DNA of 64,000 bases from Actinomyces sp. ZJ308. Its GTDB lineage: Bacteria > Actinomycetota > Actinomycetes > Actinomycetales > Actinomycetaceae. The notes beneath the pieces are model-generated. The model was not told where the DNA came from and made no database searches. It saw nothing but the letters and a program-made list of their open reading frames with translations. The stretch spans positions 1-64,000 of the forward strand of contig NZ_JAAIJY010000006.1 in the NCBI RefSeq assembly GCF_011752065.1, read 5' to 3'. Made by a program: the position numbers and the translations under genes. Of this stretch, positions 40,896 to 50,066 are shown piece after piece; the first letter of the stretch is position 1, and each line of letters starts with the position of its first letter.

Positions 40896-42386
40896 TCAGC
40901 TCTTCTGCCGGGCCGCCCACCAGGAGCGCAGTGCCTGGCGGGCCAGGTCCTCGCCGATCGGTCCCTTCTCCATGCGCAGGTCCATGAGGAAACGGTAGGC
41001 CTCGCCGACGACCGGCCCGGGGGGCACGCCGAGCTCGGCCATGATCTGGCCGCCGTCGAGGTCGGGGCGGATGGCGGCCAGCTCCTCGGCGGCGCGCAGG
41101 GCCTCGATGCGCTCCTCGAGGTCGTCGTAGGCGCGGTCCAGCATGGCGGCCTTGCGGCGGTTGCGGGTGGTGACATCGGCCCGGGTGAGCCGGTGGAGGC
41201 GCTCCAGGAGCCGGCCGGCGTCGGTGGCGTAGCGGCGCACGGCCGAGTCCGACCAGGCGGCGTCGGCGTACCCGTGGAAGCGCAGGTGGAGCTCGACCAG
41301 CCGCGAGACGTCCTTGATGGTCTGCTTGTCGAAGCGCAGCGCCCGCAGGCGCTTGGCCGTCATCCGGGCGCCGACGTGGTCGTGGCCGTGGAAGGTGACG
41401 GTGCCGTCGGGCAGGAAGCGGCGGGTGGCCGGCTTGCCGATGTCGTGGAGGATCGCGGCCAGGCGCAGCACCAGGTCGGGGCCGGGGACGGGGCCGTCGG
41501 GCCCGGTCTCCAGGTCGATGGCCTGGTCCAGGACGGTCAGGGTGTGCTCGTAGACGTCCTTGTGGCGCTTGTGCTCGTCGACGGTCTCGCGCAGGGCGCT
41601 CAGCTCGGGCAGGACGACGTCGGCCACACCGGTGTGGACCAGCAGCTCCAGCCCGCGCCGGGGCCAGGGGCTGACCAGCAGCCGCTCGAGCTCGGCACGC
41701 ACGCGCTCGGCGGAGACGATCTCCAGGCGGGGGGCCATGTCCTCCATGGCGGTCATGACGTCCATCTCGACGTCGAAGCCGAGCTGGGCCGTGAAACGGG
41801 CGGCCCGCATGATGCGCAGGGGGTCGTCGTCGAAGGACTGCTCGGCGCTGACGGGGGTGCGCAGGACCCCCGCGGTCAGGTCGGCCAGGCCGCCGCAGGG
41901 GTCGACGAGCTCGAGGTCGGGCAGGCGCAGCGCCATGGCGTTGACGGTGAAGTCGCGGCGGGTGAGGTCCCCGGTGAGGGTGTCTCCGTAGGTGACCTGG
42001 GGCTTGCGCGAGCCGACCTCGTAGGCCTCGGTGCGGTAGGTGGTCACCTCCACGATGGTGCTGCCCTTGCGCGCGCCGATGGTGCCGAAGGCCCGGCCCA
42101 TGTCCCAGGTGGTCTCTCCCCAGGCGGCCAGGATCCTCTCGGTCTGCTCGGGGCGCGCCGAGGTGGTCAGGTCCAGGTCGTGGGGGGCGACGCCGAGGAA
42201 GGCGTCCCGCACGGGCCCGCCGACGAGGGCGATCTCGTGGCCGGCGCGCACGAAGGCGTGCCCCAGGGCGGCCAGGGCGGGGGGCAGTCCCTCAAGGGCC
42301 GCTCGGGCCCGCGGCGTCAGGCCGCGGCTCTGAGCGGAGGCGTCCATGGAATCAGTGGGATCGGCGGGAGCGGGATGCGCAGTCAT
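40896..42386 (-). CDS. cca: CCA tRNA nucleotidyltransferase
   Basis: A 496-aa enzyme that adds or repairs the 3' CCA of tRNAs. The tRNA-Leu here lacks an encoded CCA, which fits. The catalytic head has LVGGPVRDAFLGVAPHDLDLTT with the two Asp of DLD, then RRDFTVNAMAL and EQSFDDDPLRIMRAARFTAQLGF. An HD domain follows (LAAILHDIGKPATRRF, HDHVGA). It corresponds to the pcnA gene next to mutT4 in mycobacteria. The gene starts divergently from the nudix gene; ATG 42386 is used. Confidence 0.95.
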   Translation of the reverse strand: MTAHPAPADPTDSMDASAQSRGLTPRARAALEGLPPALAALGHAFVRAGHEIALVGGPVRDAFLGVAPHDLDLTTSARPEQTERILAAWGETTWDMGRAFGTIGARKGSTIVEVTTYRTEAYEVGSRKPQVTYGDTLTGDLTRRDFTVNAMALRLPDLELVDPCGGLADLTAGVLRTPVSAEQSFDDDPLRIMRAARFTAQLGFDVEMDVMTAMEDMAPRLEIVSAERVRAELERLLVSPWPRRGLELLVHTGVADVVLPELSALRETVDEHKRHKDVYEHTLTVLDQAIDLETGPDGPVPGPDLVLRLAAILHDIGKPATRRFLPDGTVTFHGHDHVGARMTAKRLRALRFDKQTIKDVSRLVELHLRFHGYADAAWSDSAVRRYATDAGRLLERLHRLTRADVTTRNRRKAAMLDRAYDDLEERIEALRAAEELAAIRPDLDGGQIMAELGVPPGPVVGEAYRFLMDLRMEKGPIGEDLARQALRSWWAARQKS

Positions 42387-42548
42387 CGGCCCAAGCCTGC
42401 CATGAACCCGGGCGAGCGCGCCGCCGCCGTCGACGTCGCCGGTGCTGTCGTGAGGACCGTCTCGCAGTCGTGCCGAAGGCCGCCCACAGGCGCCGCAGTT
42501 GTGTGCGACGACGTACTTAGCCAGAGACATCCAGCGGCCCGGACGCCC

Positions 42549-42554
42549 TAGAGT
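42549..42554 (+). promoter_or_regulatory. -10 element of the nudix gene (leaderless)
   Basis: TAGAGT is followed by 6 nt and ATG 42561. It would drive the nudix-DUF6049-murJ group, which is linked by overlapping stops and starts. Confidence 0.6.
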
Positions 42555-42560
42555 GTCCCT

Positions 42561-43070
42561 ATGCCCTCGCCACGCACTCGCACGCCCCGCGCCGGAAACC
42601 CGGCTCATCGGGCGAGTGCACGCGCTCTGCCGATCGTCAACGAGACCAGTGCCGGCGGCCTGGTCGTTGATGTTCAGAACGGTCAGGCCTTCACCGCGGT
42701 CATCGCCCGGCGCAACCGCGGGGGCCGCCTGGAGTGGTGCCTGCCCAAGGGGCACCTCGAGGGCAGCGAGACCCCTGAGCAGGCCGCGGTCCGCGAGATC
42801 ATGGAGGAGACCGGGATCACCGGCCGGGTTCTTCGGCACCTGGCGACGATCGACTACTGGTTCGCCGGTCACGAGCACCGCGTCCACAAGGTGGTGCACC
42901 ACTTTCTGCTGGAGGCCGTCAGCGGCACCCTGACCACGGAGAACGACCCGGACCATGAGGCCGAGGACGTCGAGTGGGTCGCCCTCGACGACGTCTCCCA
43001 CCGCCTGGCCTACCCCAACGAGCGCCGTATCGTGGCCGCGGCCTGGGACATCCTGGTGGGGGATGGATGA
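42561..43070 (+). CDS. NUDIX hydrolase
   Basis: A 169-aa hydrolase of nucleoside diphosphate derivatives. The Nudix box is complete at about residues 68-90 (GHLEGSETPEQ followed by AAVREIMEETG), containing REIMEE. ETSAGGLVVDV precedes it and EDVEWVALDDV follows. The N-terminus is basic. It corresponds by position to mutT4 of mycobacteria. The stop overlaps the next ATG (ATGA). The precise substrate is unknown. Confidence 0.92.
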   Translation: MPSPRTRTPRAGNPAHRASARALPIVNETSAGGLVVDVQNGQAFTAVIARRNRGGRLEWCLPKGHLEGSETPEQAAVREIMEETGITGRVLRHLATIDYWFAGHEHRVHKVVHHFLLEAVSGTLTTENDPDHEAEDVEWVALDDVSHRLAYPNERRIVAAAWDILVGDG

Positions 43071-45676
43071 CCGGCGCCACCGACCTGTGCGCGAAGGTGG
43101 TCACCACGCTGGGCTCCCGGCTGCGGGGCAGGGCGATGGTGACCATTGCCGCCCTGCTGGGCGTGGTGGGCCTGGTGGCCCTGCCGCTGAGCGCCCTGCC
43201 GGCGGCCCGGGCGGACCAGGCCCCCGACAGGATCCTGACCGCACGAGCCAACGGGGTCTCGGCCAACATCTCACCCGTGGCCTCGACGAAGCCGTCCGCG
43301 ACGACGGCGCCCTCCGCGTCTGCCTCACCATCGGCCTCGGCGACGCAGACCGGGAGGACGGGCTCCTCTGGGCAGGGCGAGGAGGACTCACGGACGCCGA
43401 GCACCGAGGCGGCCGCCAACCAGGTGACGATGAGCATCGACGCCCTGGCCCCCGAGGTGCTGCACAGCGACCAGGACCTGGTCCTGACCGGAACCATCAC
43501 CAACGCGACCAGCCAGGTCGTCTCCGGGGCGGACCTGGTGACCAGGGTCCAGCGATCCACCGAGGTCACGAGCCAGAGCCTGGGGAGGTGGCTGTCCGGA
43601 ACCGACGAGTCGGGACTGTCGGACCCGTTCACGGTCCCGCTGGGCCGTGACCTCCAGCCCGGCGAGGTCACCCAGTTCTCCATCACCGTCCCGGCCGACG
43701 AGCTGCCGCTGACCAGCGCCGACCAGTGGGGGCCGCGCGGCATCACCGTCAGGCTGGAGTCGCAGGGCGGCTCCCTGGCCCAGGACCGCAGCATCCTGGT
43801 GTGGGACAGCGGCGCCTCCGTCGCGCCGGTCCGCCTGACCACCTTCATCCCGGTCACCGCCTCCGCCCAGGAGATGGCGGTTCTCGCCGGTCCGCGCACC
43901 CAGGAGCGCGAGGAGGCCCTCACCCGCGTCCACAGCCGGGTCGTCGGTCTGCTGGGTATGGCCGGCGACGGCGTCGTCGTTGCGGTCGACCCCGCACTGG
44001 TCGAGGCCCTGGGCGTCACGCAGGCCGGTCTGGAGGAGGCCGCCCGTAACAGCGGATCCCAACCCTCGTCACCGGACGGATCCTCGCCGGCGCCTCAGGG
44101 TGCGGATTCCTCCGCGGCATCCACGGCGGGGCCCTCGGCAGCCGCGGGCCCGTCGTCGTCCTCATCGGCGTCGCCCTCATCCTCCGCCTCTCCCGCGCCG
44201 TCCTCGACGTTCTCGGCGTCCTCGCCGTCCTCGCCGTCACCGGCGTCAACGGCATCACCGTCGGCGAGCGCGACGCCGTCACCGGGTACCTCCCGCACGT
44301 CCGACGACGTCACTCAGCTCTCCGCCGCCCTCGTGCGGGCCATCGGCACCGGCAGCCTGGTGGCCCTGCCGTGGGGCGACTCCGATACCGCGGCGCTGGC
44401 GCACCTGCAGCAGACGGGTCTCATCGAGACCGCCGCCCAGCGCACCCAGGAGTCGGCCATCGTCAAGGCCGGGGCACCGACGTCGCTGGCCTGGTTGGCC
44501 TCCAGCGTCATGGACTCGGCCACCATCGATGCGCTGCCGGCCTCGGCGTCCACCGTCATCGCCTCACCCGGCTCCTTGCCGGTGGCCGACGAGCTCACCT
44601 ACACCCCCTCCGGACTCGGTGCTCTGGGGGACCGTGCGGTCCTGCTGCCCGAGCAGTCCCTGTCGGAGACGCTCGCCGGTGACAAGACCTCCCAGGCCGG
44701 TGCCCCCGACCAGGACGCCCCAACCTCCCAGACCACTCAGACCACTCGGGCCGCAGAGCTCGACACCCGCCAGCTGCTGCGCAGTGACAGTGCGATCCTG
44801 AGCCGTCAGGCCCCGGCGCTGGAGCGTGACATCGTCGTGGCGATGCCCCGCCAGGCCGCCTCCACCGCGGATCCCTCCGCCCTGCAGGAGCGCGTGAGCG
44901 CCCTGCGCTCGACCTCCTGGACCCAGTCCCAAACCCTCAGCGCCCTGCAGGATCGCGCCCGGGCCGAGGTCGAGGCCGTCGATGAGGGGAGCTCGCAGGT
45001 TGATCGCTCCGAGCCGCCGGACAGGGTGATCGACGACGACGAGCTGCCCACCGCGACCCTCGCCGCCGCCGCCGGCACGGCCAGCACCCTTGAGTCGGTC
45101 TCCTCGGTGCTCTCCGAGCCGGCTGCACTGCTGGGCGACTACACGGACCTGGAGTCCGTCGTCTCCTCAGCGTCCTGGCGGGCCGACCCCGCGACCCGTA
45201 GTGCTCAGGTTCCGGCTGCCGAGGCGGCCGGGGCGGGCGTCACCTCCTCGCTGGCCGCGGTGCCGTCGTCGACCATCAACCTCATCAGCTCTGAGGCTCA
45301 GCTGCCGGTGAGGATCACCTCCTCCCTGGACCAGGACGTCACGGTCCAGGTCTACCTGGTCTCGGACAACAAGCGCCTCCGGGTCCCCCACACCACCACC
45401 GTGACCGTGCCGGCCCACCAGCAGGCCAAGGTCACGGTGCCGATCCAGGCCGTCGGCTCGGGCGACGTCGGCCTGACGGTCCAGGTGCTCGCCGCGGACG
45501 GCACCACCGTGGGCACGCCCACCACCGTCCACATGAGGGTCCGCGCCGACTGGGAGAGCCGGGGCACCGGAATCATCGTCGGCGTCCTGGTCACCATCGT
45601 GGTGATCGGTACCGTGAGGACAGTACGACGAGGCCGCCGCACCGCGGTGGTCCCGGCTGCACAGGAGACGGCATGA
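43067..45676 (+). CDS. DUF6049 family secreted/membrane protein (Rv3909-like)
   Basis: An 869-aa protein with an N-terminal signal (AMVTIAALLGVVGLVALPLSALPAARA) and a C-terminal membrane segment (GTGIIVGVLVTIVVIGTV) followed by basic residues, so most of it lies outside the membrane. The N-terminal beta domain includes LVLTGTITNATSQVVSGADLVTRVQ; a CARDB/NPCBM-like beta domain near the end includes LPVRITSSLDQDVTVQVYLVSDN. Residues about 345-415 are a Ser/Pro/Ala-rich spacer. The family always precedes murJ in actinobacteria and is thought to act with it, but no activity is known. Both ends overlap neighbours by ATGA. Confidence 0.85.
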   Translation: MTGATDLCAKVVTTLGSRLRGRAMVTIAALLGVVGLVALPLSALPAARADQAPDRILTARANGVSANISPVASTKPSATTAPSASASPSASATQTGRTGSSGQGEEDSRTPSTEAAANQVTMSIDALAPEVLHSDQDLVLTGTITNATSQVVSGADLVTRVQRSTEVTSQSLGRWLSGTDESGLSDPFTVPLGRDLQPGEVTQFSITVPADELPLTSADQWGPRGITVRLESQGGSLAQDRSILVWDSGASVAPVRLTTFIPVTASAQEMAVLAGPRTQEREEALTRVHSRVVGLLGMAGDGVVVAVDPALVEALGVTQAGLEEAARNSGSQPSSPDGSSPAPQGADSSAASTAGPSAAAGPSSSSSASPSSSASPAPSSTFSASSPSSPSPASTASPSASATPSPGTSRTSDDVTQLSAALVRAIGTGSLVALPWGDSDTAALAHLQQTGLIETAAQRTQESAIVKAGAPTSLAWLASSVMDSATIDALPASASTVIASPGSLPVADELTYTPSGLGALGDRAVLLPEQSLSETLAGDKTSQAGAPDQDAPTSQTTQTTRAAELDTRQLLRSDSAILSRQAPALERDIVVAMPRQAASTADPSALQERVSALRSTSWTQSQTLSALQDRARAEVEAVDEGSSQVDRSEPPDRVIDDDELPTATLAAAAGTASTLESVSSVLSEPAALLGDYTDLESVVSSASWRADPATRSAQVPAAEAAGAGVTSSLAAVPSSTINLISSEAQLPVRITSSLDQDVTVQVYLVSDNKRLRVPHTTTVTVPAHQQAKVTVPIQAVGSGDVGLTVQVLAADGTTVGTPTTVHMRVRADWESRGTGIIVGVLVTIVVIGTVRTVRRGRRTAVVPAAQETA

Positions 45677-48600
45677 GCATGATCAAGCACGCACGAGCCA
45701 GGCGTTCGACCTCCCAGGGGCGCAGTCAGGCGTCCTTGGCGCGGTCCTCGGCCATCATGGCCTCGGGGACGCTGGTCTCCCGAGTCCTGGGCATGGTGCG
45801 CAACGCCCTCATCGTCATGGCCCTCGGCGCCACCGGCTCGGGAGCCGCCGACGCCTTCAACACGGCCAACAACCTGCCCACGCACCTGTACAACATGATG
45901 ATCGGCGGCATCCTCAACGCCATTCTGGTGCCGCAGATCGTCCAGGCGCTGCGACGGCGCAACGGCGAGGAGATCGTCAACCGCCTGCTGACCGCTGCGG
46001 CCACGCTCATGCTGGTGGTCACCTGCATCGCGACCGCGGCCGCACCCCTCATCTTCACCATCAACGCCAACTCCCTGGCTCAGGGGCAGTGGCGAACACT
46101 GTCCTTCGCCTTCGCGTTCTGGTTCATGCCGCAGGTTTTCTTCTACGGCCTGTACGCGCTGTGGGGACAGGTGCTCAACGCGCGCTCGAGCTTCGGGCCC
46201 TACATGTGGTCCCCGGTGCTCAACAACATCATCTCGATCACCTCGATCCTGGCCTACCTCCATATCTACGGTCGTCACACGGCGGGCCAGGGACCTGAGG
46301 TCTGGGACATTCCCCGGATCACGCTCATCGGGGCGACGACGACCCTGGGCATCGCGGTCCAGGCACTGATTCTCTACATACCCCTGGTGCGCACCGGCTT
46401 CCGGCCGCGCATCATCTTCGGGGTGCGGGGCCTGGGGCTGGGCAAGACGGTCAAGGTCGCCCTGTGGGCCCTGGCCGGTGTCGGCGTGGCCAGCATGAGC
46501 AACTGGATCACCTCCAACCTGGGCTCCTACGCGGTGACGGCCTCGGAGCAGCCCGAGTACGCGAACGTCATCGTGCCCTCGACGACCATGTGGCTCAACG
46601 GCTACCTCATCTATATGCTGCCGCAGTCGCTGGTGGTCACCTCCATCATCACCGCCCTGTTCACCCGCATGAGTGAGAAGGCCGCCGCCGGGGACGCCGT
46701 CGGCGTGCGCGAGGACCTCTCCCTGGGACTGCGCTCGGCGGGCGTGTTCACGGTGCTGGCCACCGCGGGCATCTGCGTGCTGGCCGTCCCGGCCCTCCAG
46801 CTGTTCACCCCCTCGATCACCCTGCCCGAGGCCCAGGCCAGCGCCCCCATGCTCATCACCCTGGCGCTGGGCATCGTCCCGCAGGGCATCTGGTTCGGGA
46901 CCCAGCGGGTCATGCTGGCCTACTCGGACACCAAGCGGCTGCTCCTGGCCGATGTCGTCGTCGGCGTCGTCCCGGTCGTCCTGTGCGTCATGGCCTACTT
47001 CATGGCCCCGGCCAACCACTGGATGGCCTGGGCCGGCGCGGCCAATACGCTCAGCCAGATCGGGGGCTGCCTGGTCGTCATCCCCATGCTGCGCTCCCAC
47101 CTGCCCGGTCTCGACGGCCGCAGGATCATCACCACCCACCTGCGCCTGGTCATCGCCGTGGCGCCCGCCGTCGTCGCCGGGATCGTCCTCAACCTGGTCA
47201 TGGGCAATGTCGACGCCGACTCCTCCCTGGCCAAGATGCTCGCGGCCTTCGGGCACATCTGCATCGTCGCGGCCGTCATGTCGCTGGTCTACCTGCTCAT
47301 GGGGCGCGTCGTCGGGATCGAGGAGATCGCCGTCGCCTTCCGTCCCTTCTCACGGATCCTGTCGACGATCGGTCGTCGCCTGCCCGGCGCGCCCGGGAGA
47401 GCGGTCCTGGCGGCCGCGACCTGGTTGTCGCCTCCGGAGCCGACGACGCACACGACCGCTCAGATGCCCGCCGTCCAGACCCCGGCACCGCCCCCACCCC
47501 CGCCGGCTCAGCCGGCTCAGCCGGCCTCCGACCCGTCGGGTTTTTCGCCGGGCCCGGCCGCACAGGGTGCTGTTGGCTACACCTCCGGCGATACCCAGGC
47601 GGCACCATCCGCACCGCCGCCGCCCCCGCAGGTGCGGACCCACCCCTGGGGACAGCCGGGTCAAATGGGGCACCAGCCCACCGGTGACCGGTCCTCCCAG
47701 GCCCCCGCGGGCTACACCCGGGACGGGCAGCCGGTCTACCCGCTGGCGCCTCCACCACCGGCGCCCCCGCAGGCGGCAGCACCGCCGCCGCCCACGAGCG
47801 CCGACTATGCGGCTGACGCCTCCCAGCGCTCTCAGGCCCCGGGTCACATCCCGGCCAACACACCCGGGAGTATCCCGCCCTCGCTGCCCGCCAGTATTCC
47901 CCCTTCCCGGGTGTCCACAGGGCAGTCCTCCCCCTACCCGTCCCACGCCTCTGCCCACACGAGCCACATCACCCCGGTTTGGAGCCCTCAGACAGTTACG
48001 ATGGGGTCAACTGGTTCAGATGGACAACCATCTCAAGGAAGGAGACGCATGTCGGAGGCGACGCCGATCGGCAGTGGTCGCTACGGACTCCTGGGAACGC
48101 TGTCCACCACGCTGCCCCGCATTGTCAGGCATCGTGGCGTTGACACGATCCTGGATCGAGACGTGACGATCCTGGTCCTCACCGATGCGACGCTTCACCG
48201 TGACAACGTCCTGGAGTCCGCCAGCAGGGCGGTACTGGTCGAGGACCAGCGTCTTCAGCAGGTCTACGACGTCGAGCGCGCCGAGCCCTCCGTCATCGTC
48301 ACCGAGCCGCTGACCGGACGTACCTTCTCCTCCCTGGTCTCCCGGGGCATGCTCCCGGCGCAGGCGCGCGCGATCATCGGTGAGACCGCGCAGGCGCTGG
48401 ACGCCGGTGCCCGCAGGGGCCTGCACCATCTCAACCTGTCTCCCGAGTCCATCCGCGTTCTTCCCGACGGTAGGGTCAAGGTCAGCGGCCTGGGGATCGA
48501 GGCCGCCGCCCTGGACCTGGAGAGCCGGGTGGCCGGCCACGACCCGTCGGCCGCCGACCGTACCGATGCCCGAGCGCTGGTGGAGATCCTCTACTACGGC

Positions 48601-49980
48601 CTGACCGGGCGGTGGCCGGGCAAGCGTCCCGGCATCCCCTCAGCACCGCGTCTGGGCGGTGTCCCGGTCAAGCCCTCCACGCTCGTTGCGGGAATCGACC
48701 CGATCCTGGACGAGCTGTGCGAACGCACCTGGAGCAGCCAGCCCCCGATCTCCGCCGCGGAGGTCGCGCGGTCACTGGGTACCTGGGACCCGGTTGCCGG
48801 CTACCACGAGTCCGGCTCGACGCCGATTCCGCCGCCTCGGCGCGAGTCGTCGGCCGCCGGCGCCACCGGCGGAGGTTCCGTCGACGCTAACGCGGGCACG
48901 GCGGCCGCCGTCAGCGCCGCCGGGGCCGGTGTGGCCAGTGCGGCTCGCGGGGTCCTGGACCGGCTGCGGCGCAGTGGCGCAGGCAAGGGCGCCACGGTCG
49001 CCCCCTCCACGGGCCAGTCGGCGCCCGCGCAGCCCGGCCAGGCGCCGTCACTGCCGGCCGCCGGTGGGCCTGCGGAACAGACCTCCGTCATGGAGACGCC
49101 CGCCGTCTCCGCAGAGGCACCGGCCTTCGACCCGCACGGCTCTCCGGCTGTGCAGGACCCGACGGTTAACGACACCTATGTCCAGGTCACCGGGCCGACC
49201 AACCCGATCCCGAACGTCCTGTCGACCGCCTCCGAGACGGTCCCGGGGCCCGCGCCGGTTCCGGCCGAGCCCTTCACCGGCAGCTTCCCGGCATTCGAGG
49301 ACGACGAGGAGGAGGTCGACCCCGAGGTCGCTCGCCAGGAGCGGCGCACCACCAACAGCATCCTGGTCACACTCGTCCTCATCGTCATCGTCTCCCTGGC
49401 GGCGGCCAGCTACATCGTGTACCAGACGATCGGCATCCCCTTCGCGGACAAGGACCGCGCGGCCGCGGACACCGTTCCCTCCGCCAGCGCCCAGGAGGCC
49501 GGCAACGGGGGTGGACAGCAGCAGCAACCGACTCCCACCACCGAGGCACCTGCGGCCACACCCGAGATCGCCAGTGTCACCGTGGTCAACAACCCGAGCT
49601 CGCAGGCGGCCAACAACCAGAGGTACCTCAATGACGGAGACACGAGCCGTCCCTGGTTCTCACACAACACCAGCAGTGCGGACCTGACCCAGCCGATCGA
49701 TATCGAGATCAAGCTCAAGACCCCTGCCAAGGTCTCGGAGATCGACCTCCAGGGGACCAATGAGGGCGGGCAGGTCGAGGTCCGTGCCACCAACGTCGAT
49801 AACGCCGGTGGCGGCACGGCGCTCGCCCAGGGCGCCTTCACCGCGGGAAGCACTGCCTTCAAGATCGACAAGCCCCAGGAGGTCGACACCATCGTCCTGA
49901 GGGTGACCCAGCTTCCTAGGAACAACGAGCCCGGCGAGTTCCCCTACAAGGCGACTGCGACGGAGGTCACAGTCAAATAA
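45673..49980 (+). CDS. murJ: MurJ lipid II flippase fused to a pseudokinase and a discoidin-like domain
   Basis: A 1435-aa fusion. Residues about 25-560 are the MurJ/MviN flippase with 14 membrane segments (SRVLGMVRNALIVMALG and NNLPTHLYNMMIGGILNAILVPQ near the start). Residues 585-790 are a Pro/Gln/Ser linker. Residues about 797-1040 form a pseudokinase: HHLNLSPESI stands where HRD..N should be and SGLGI where DFG should be, so it cannot transfer phosphate. A membrane segment (ILVTLVLIVIVSLAAASYIV) lies at about 1230-1255, and an extracellular discoidin-like beta domain ends the protein (YLNDGDTSRPWF, KVSEIDLQGTNEGG). Mycobacterial MviN has the same parts; there PknB phosphorylates the pseudokinase and FhaA binds it. 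Strong internal translation signals lie before the pseudokinase. Confidence 0.92.
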   Translation: MSMIKHARARRSTSQGRSQASLARSSAIMASGTLVSRVLGMVRNALIVMALGATGSGAADAFNTANNLPTHLYNMMIGGILNAILVPQIVQALRRRNGEEIVNRLLTAAATLMLVVTCIATAAAPLIFTINANSLAQGQWRTLSFAFAFWFMPQVFFYGLYALWGQVLNARSSFGPYMWSPVLNNIISITSILAYLHIYGRHTAGQGPEVWDIPRITLIGATTTLGIAVQALILYIPLVRTGFRPRIIFGVRGLGLGKTVKVALWALAGVGVASMSNWITSNLGSYAVTASEQPEYANVIVPSTTMWLNGYLIYMLPQSLVVTSIITALFTRMSEKAAAGDAVGVREDLSLGLRSAGVFTVLATAGICVLAVPALQLFTPSITLPEAQASAPMLITLALGIVPQGIWFGTQRVMLAYSDTKRLLLADVVVGVVPVVLCVMAYFMAPANHWMAWAGAANTLSQIGGCLVVIPMLRSHLPGLDGRRIITTHLRLVIAVAPAVVAGIVLNLVMGNVDADSSLAKMLAAFGHICIVAAVMSLVYLLMGRVVGIEEIAVAFRPFSRILSTIGRRLPGAPGRAVLAAATWLSPPEPTTHTTAQMPAVQTPAPPPPPPAQPAQPASDPSGFSPGPAAQGAVGYTSGDTQAAPSAPPPPPQVRTHPWGQPGQMGHQPTGDRSSQAPAGYTRDGQPVYPLAPPPPAPPQAAAPPPPTSADYAADASQRSQAPGHIPANTPGSIPPSLPASIPPSRVSTGQSSPYPSHASAHTSHITPVWSPQTVTMGSTGSDGQPSQGRRRMSEATPIGSGRYGLLGTLSTTLPRIVRHRGVDTILDRDVTILVLTDATLHRDNVLESASRAVLVEDQRLQQVYDVERAEPSVIVTEPLTGRTFSSLVSRGMLPAQARAIIGETAQALDAGARRGLHHLNLSPESIRVLPDGRVKVSGLGIEAAALDLESRVAGHDPSAADRTDARALVEILYYGLTGRWPGKRPGIPSAPRLGGVPVKPSTLVAGIDPILDELCERTWSSQPPISAAEVARSLGTWDPVAGYHESGSTPIPPPRRESSAAGATGGGSVDANAGTAAAVSAAGAGVASAARGVLDRLRRSGAGKGATVAPSTGQSAPAQPGQAPSLPAAGGPAEQTSVMETPAVSAEAPAFDPHGSPAVQDPTVNDTYVQVTGPTNPIPNVLSTASETVPGPAPVPAEPFTGSFPAFEDDEEEVDPEVARQERRTTNSILVTLVLIVIVSLAAASYIVYQTIGIPFADKDRAAADTVPSASAQEAGNGGGQQQQPTPTTEAPAATPEIASVTVVNNPSSQAANNQRYLNDGDTSRPWFSHNTSSADLTQPIDIEIKLKTPAKVSEIDLQGTNEGGQVEVRATNVDNAGGGTALAQGAFTAGSTAFKIDKPQEVDTIVLRVTQLPRNNEPGEFPYKATATEVTVK
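48036..48051 (+). promoter_or_regulatory. internal ribosome-binding site and ATG inside murJ, before the pseudokinase
   Basis: AAGGAAGGAGACGC is followed at once by ATG 48049, in frame at codon 793. The linker residues in front (GQPSQGRR) are simply the translation of the ribosome-binding site. Initiation here would give a separate 643-aa pseudokinase-membrane-discoidin protein (MSEATPIGSGRYGLL...). Confidence 0.65.
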
Positions 49981-50066
49981 GAGCCTCCCTGGGAACAGGC
50001 TATATTGATTACTAGTTGCACTAGGCGACCGCCCACCGCGGTCACCGCCCGTTCATCAGGAGAGTC

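Noticed and set aside
45673-49980. Active Ser/Thr kinase in the MurJ fusion
   Set aside because: The catalytic Asp of HRD and the DFG motif are absent, so it is called a pseudokinase.
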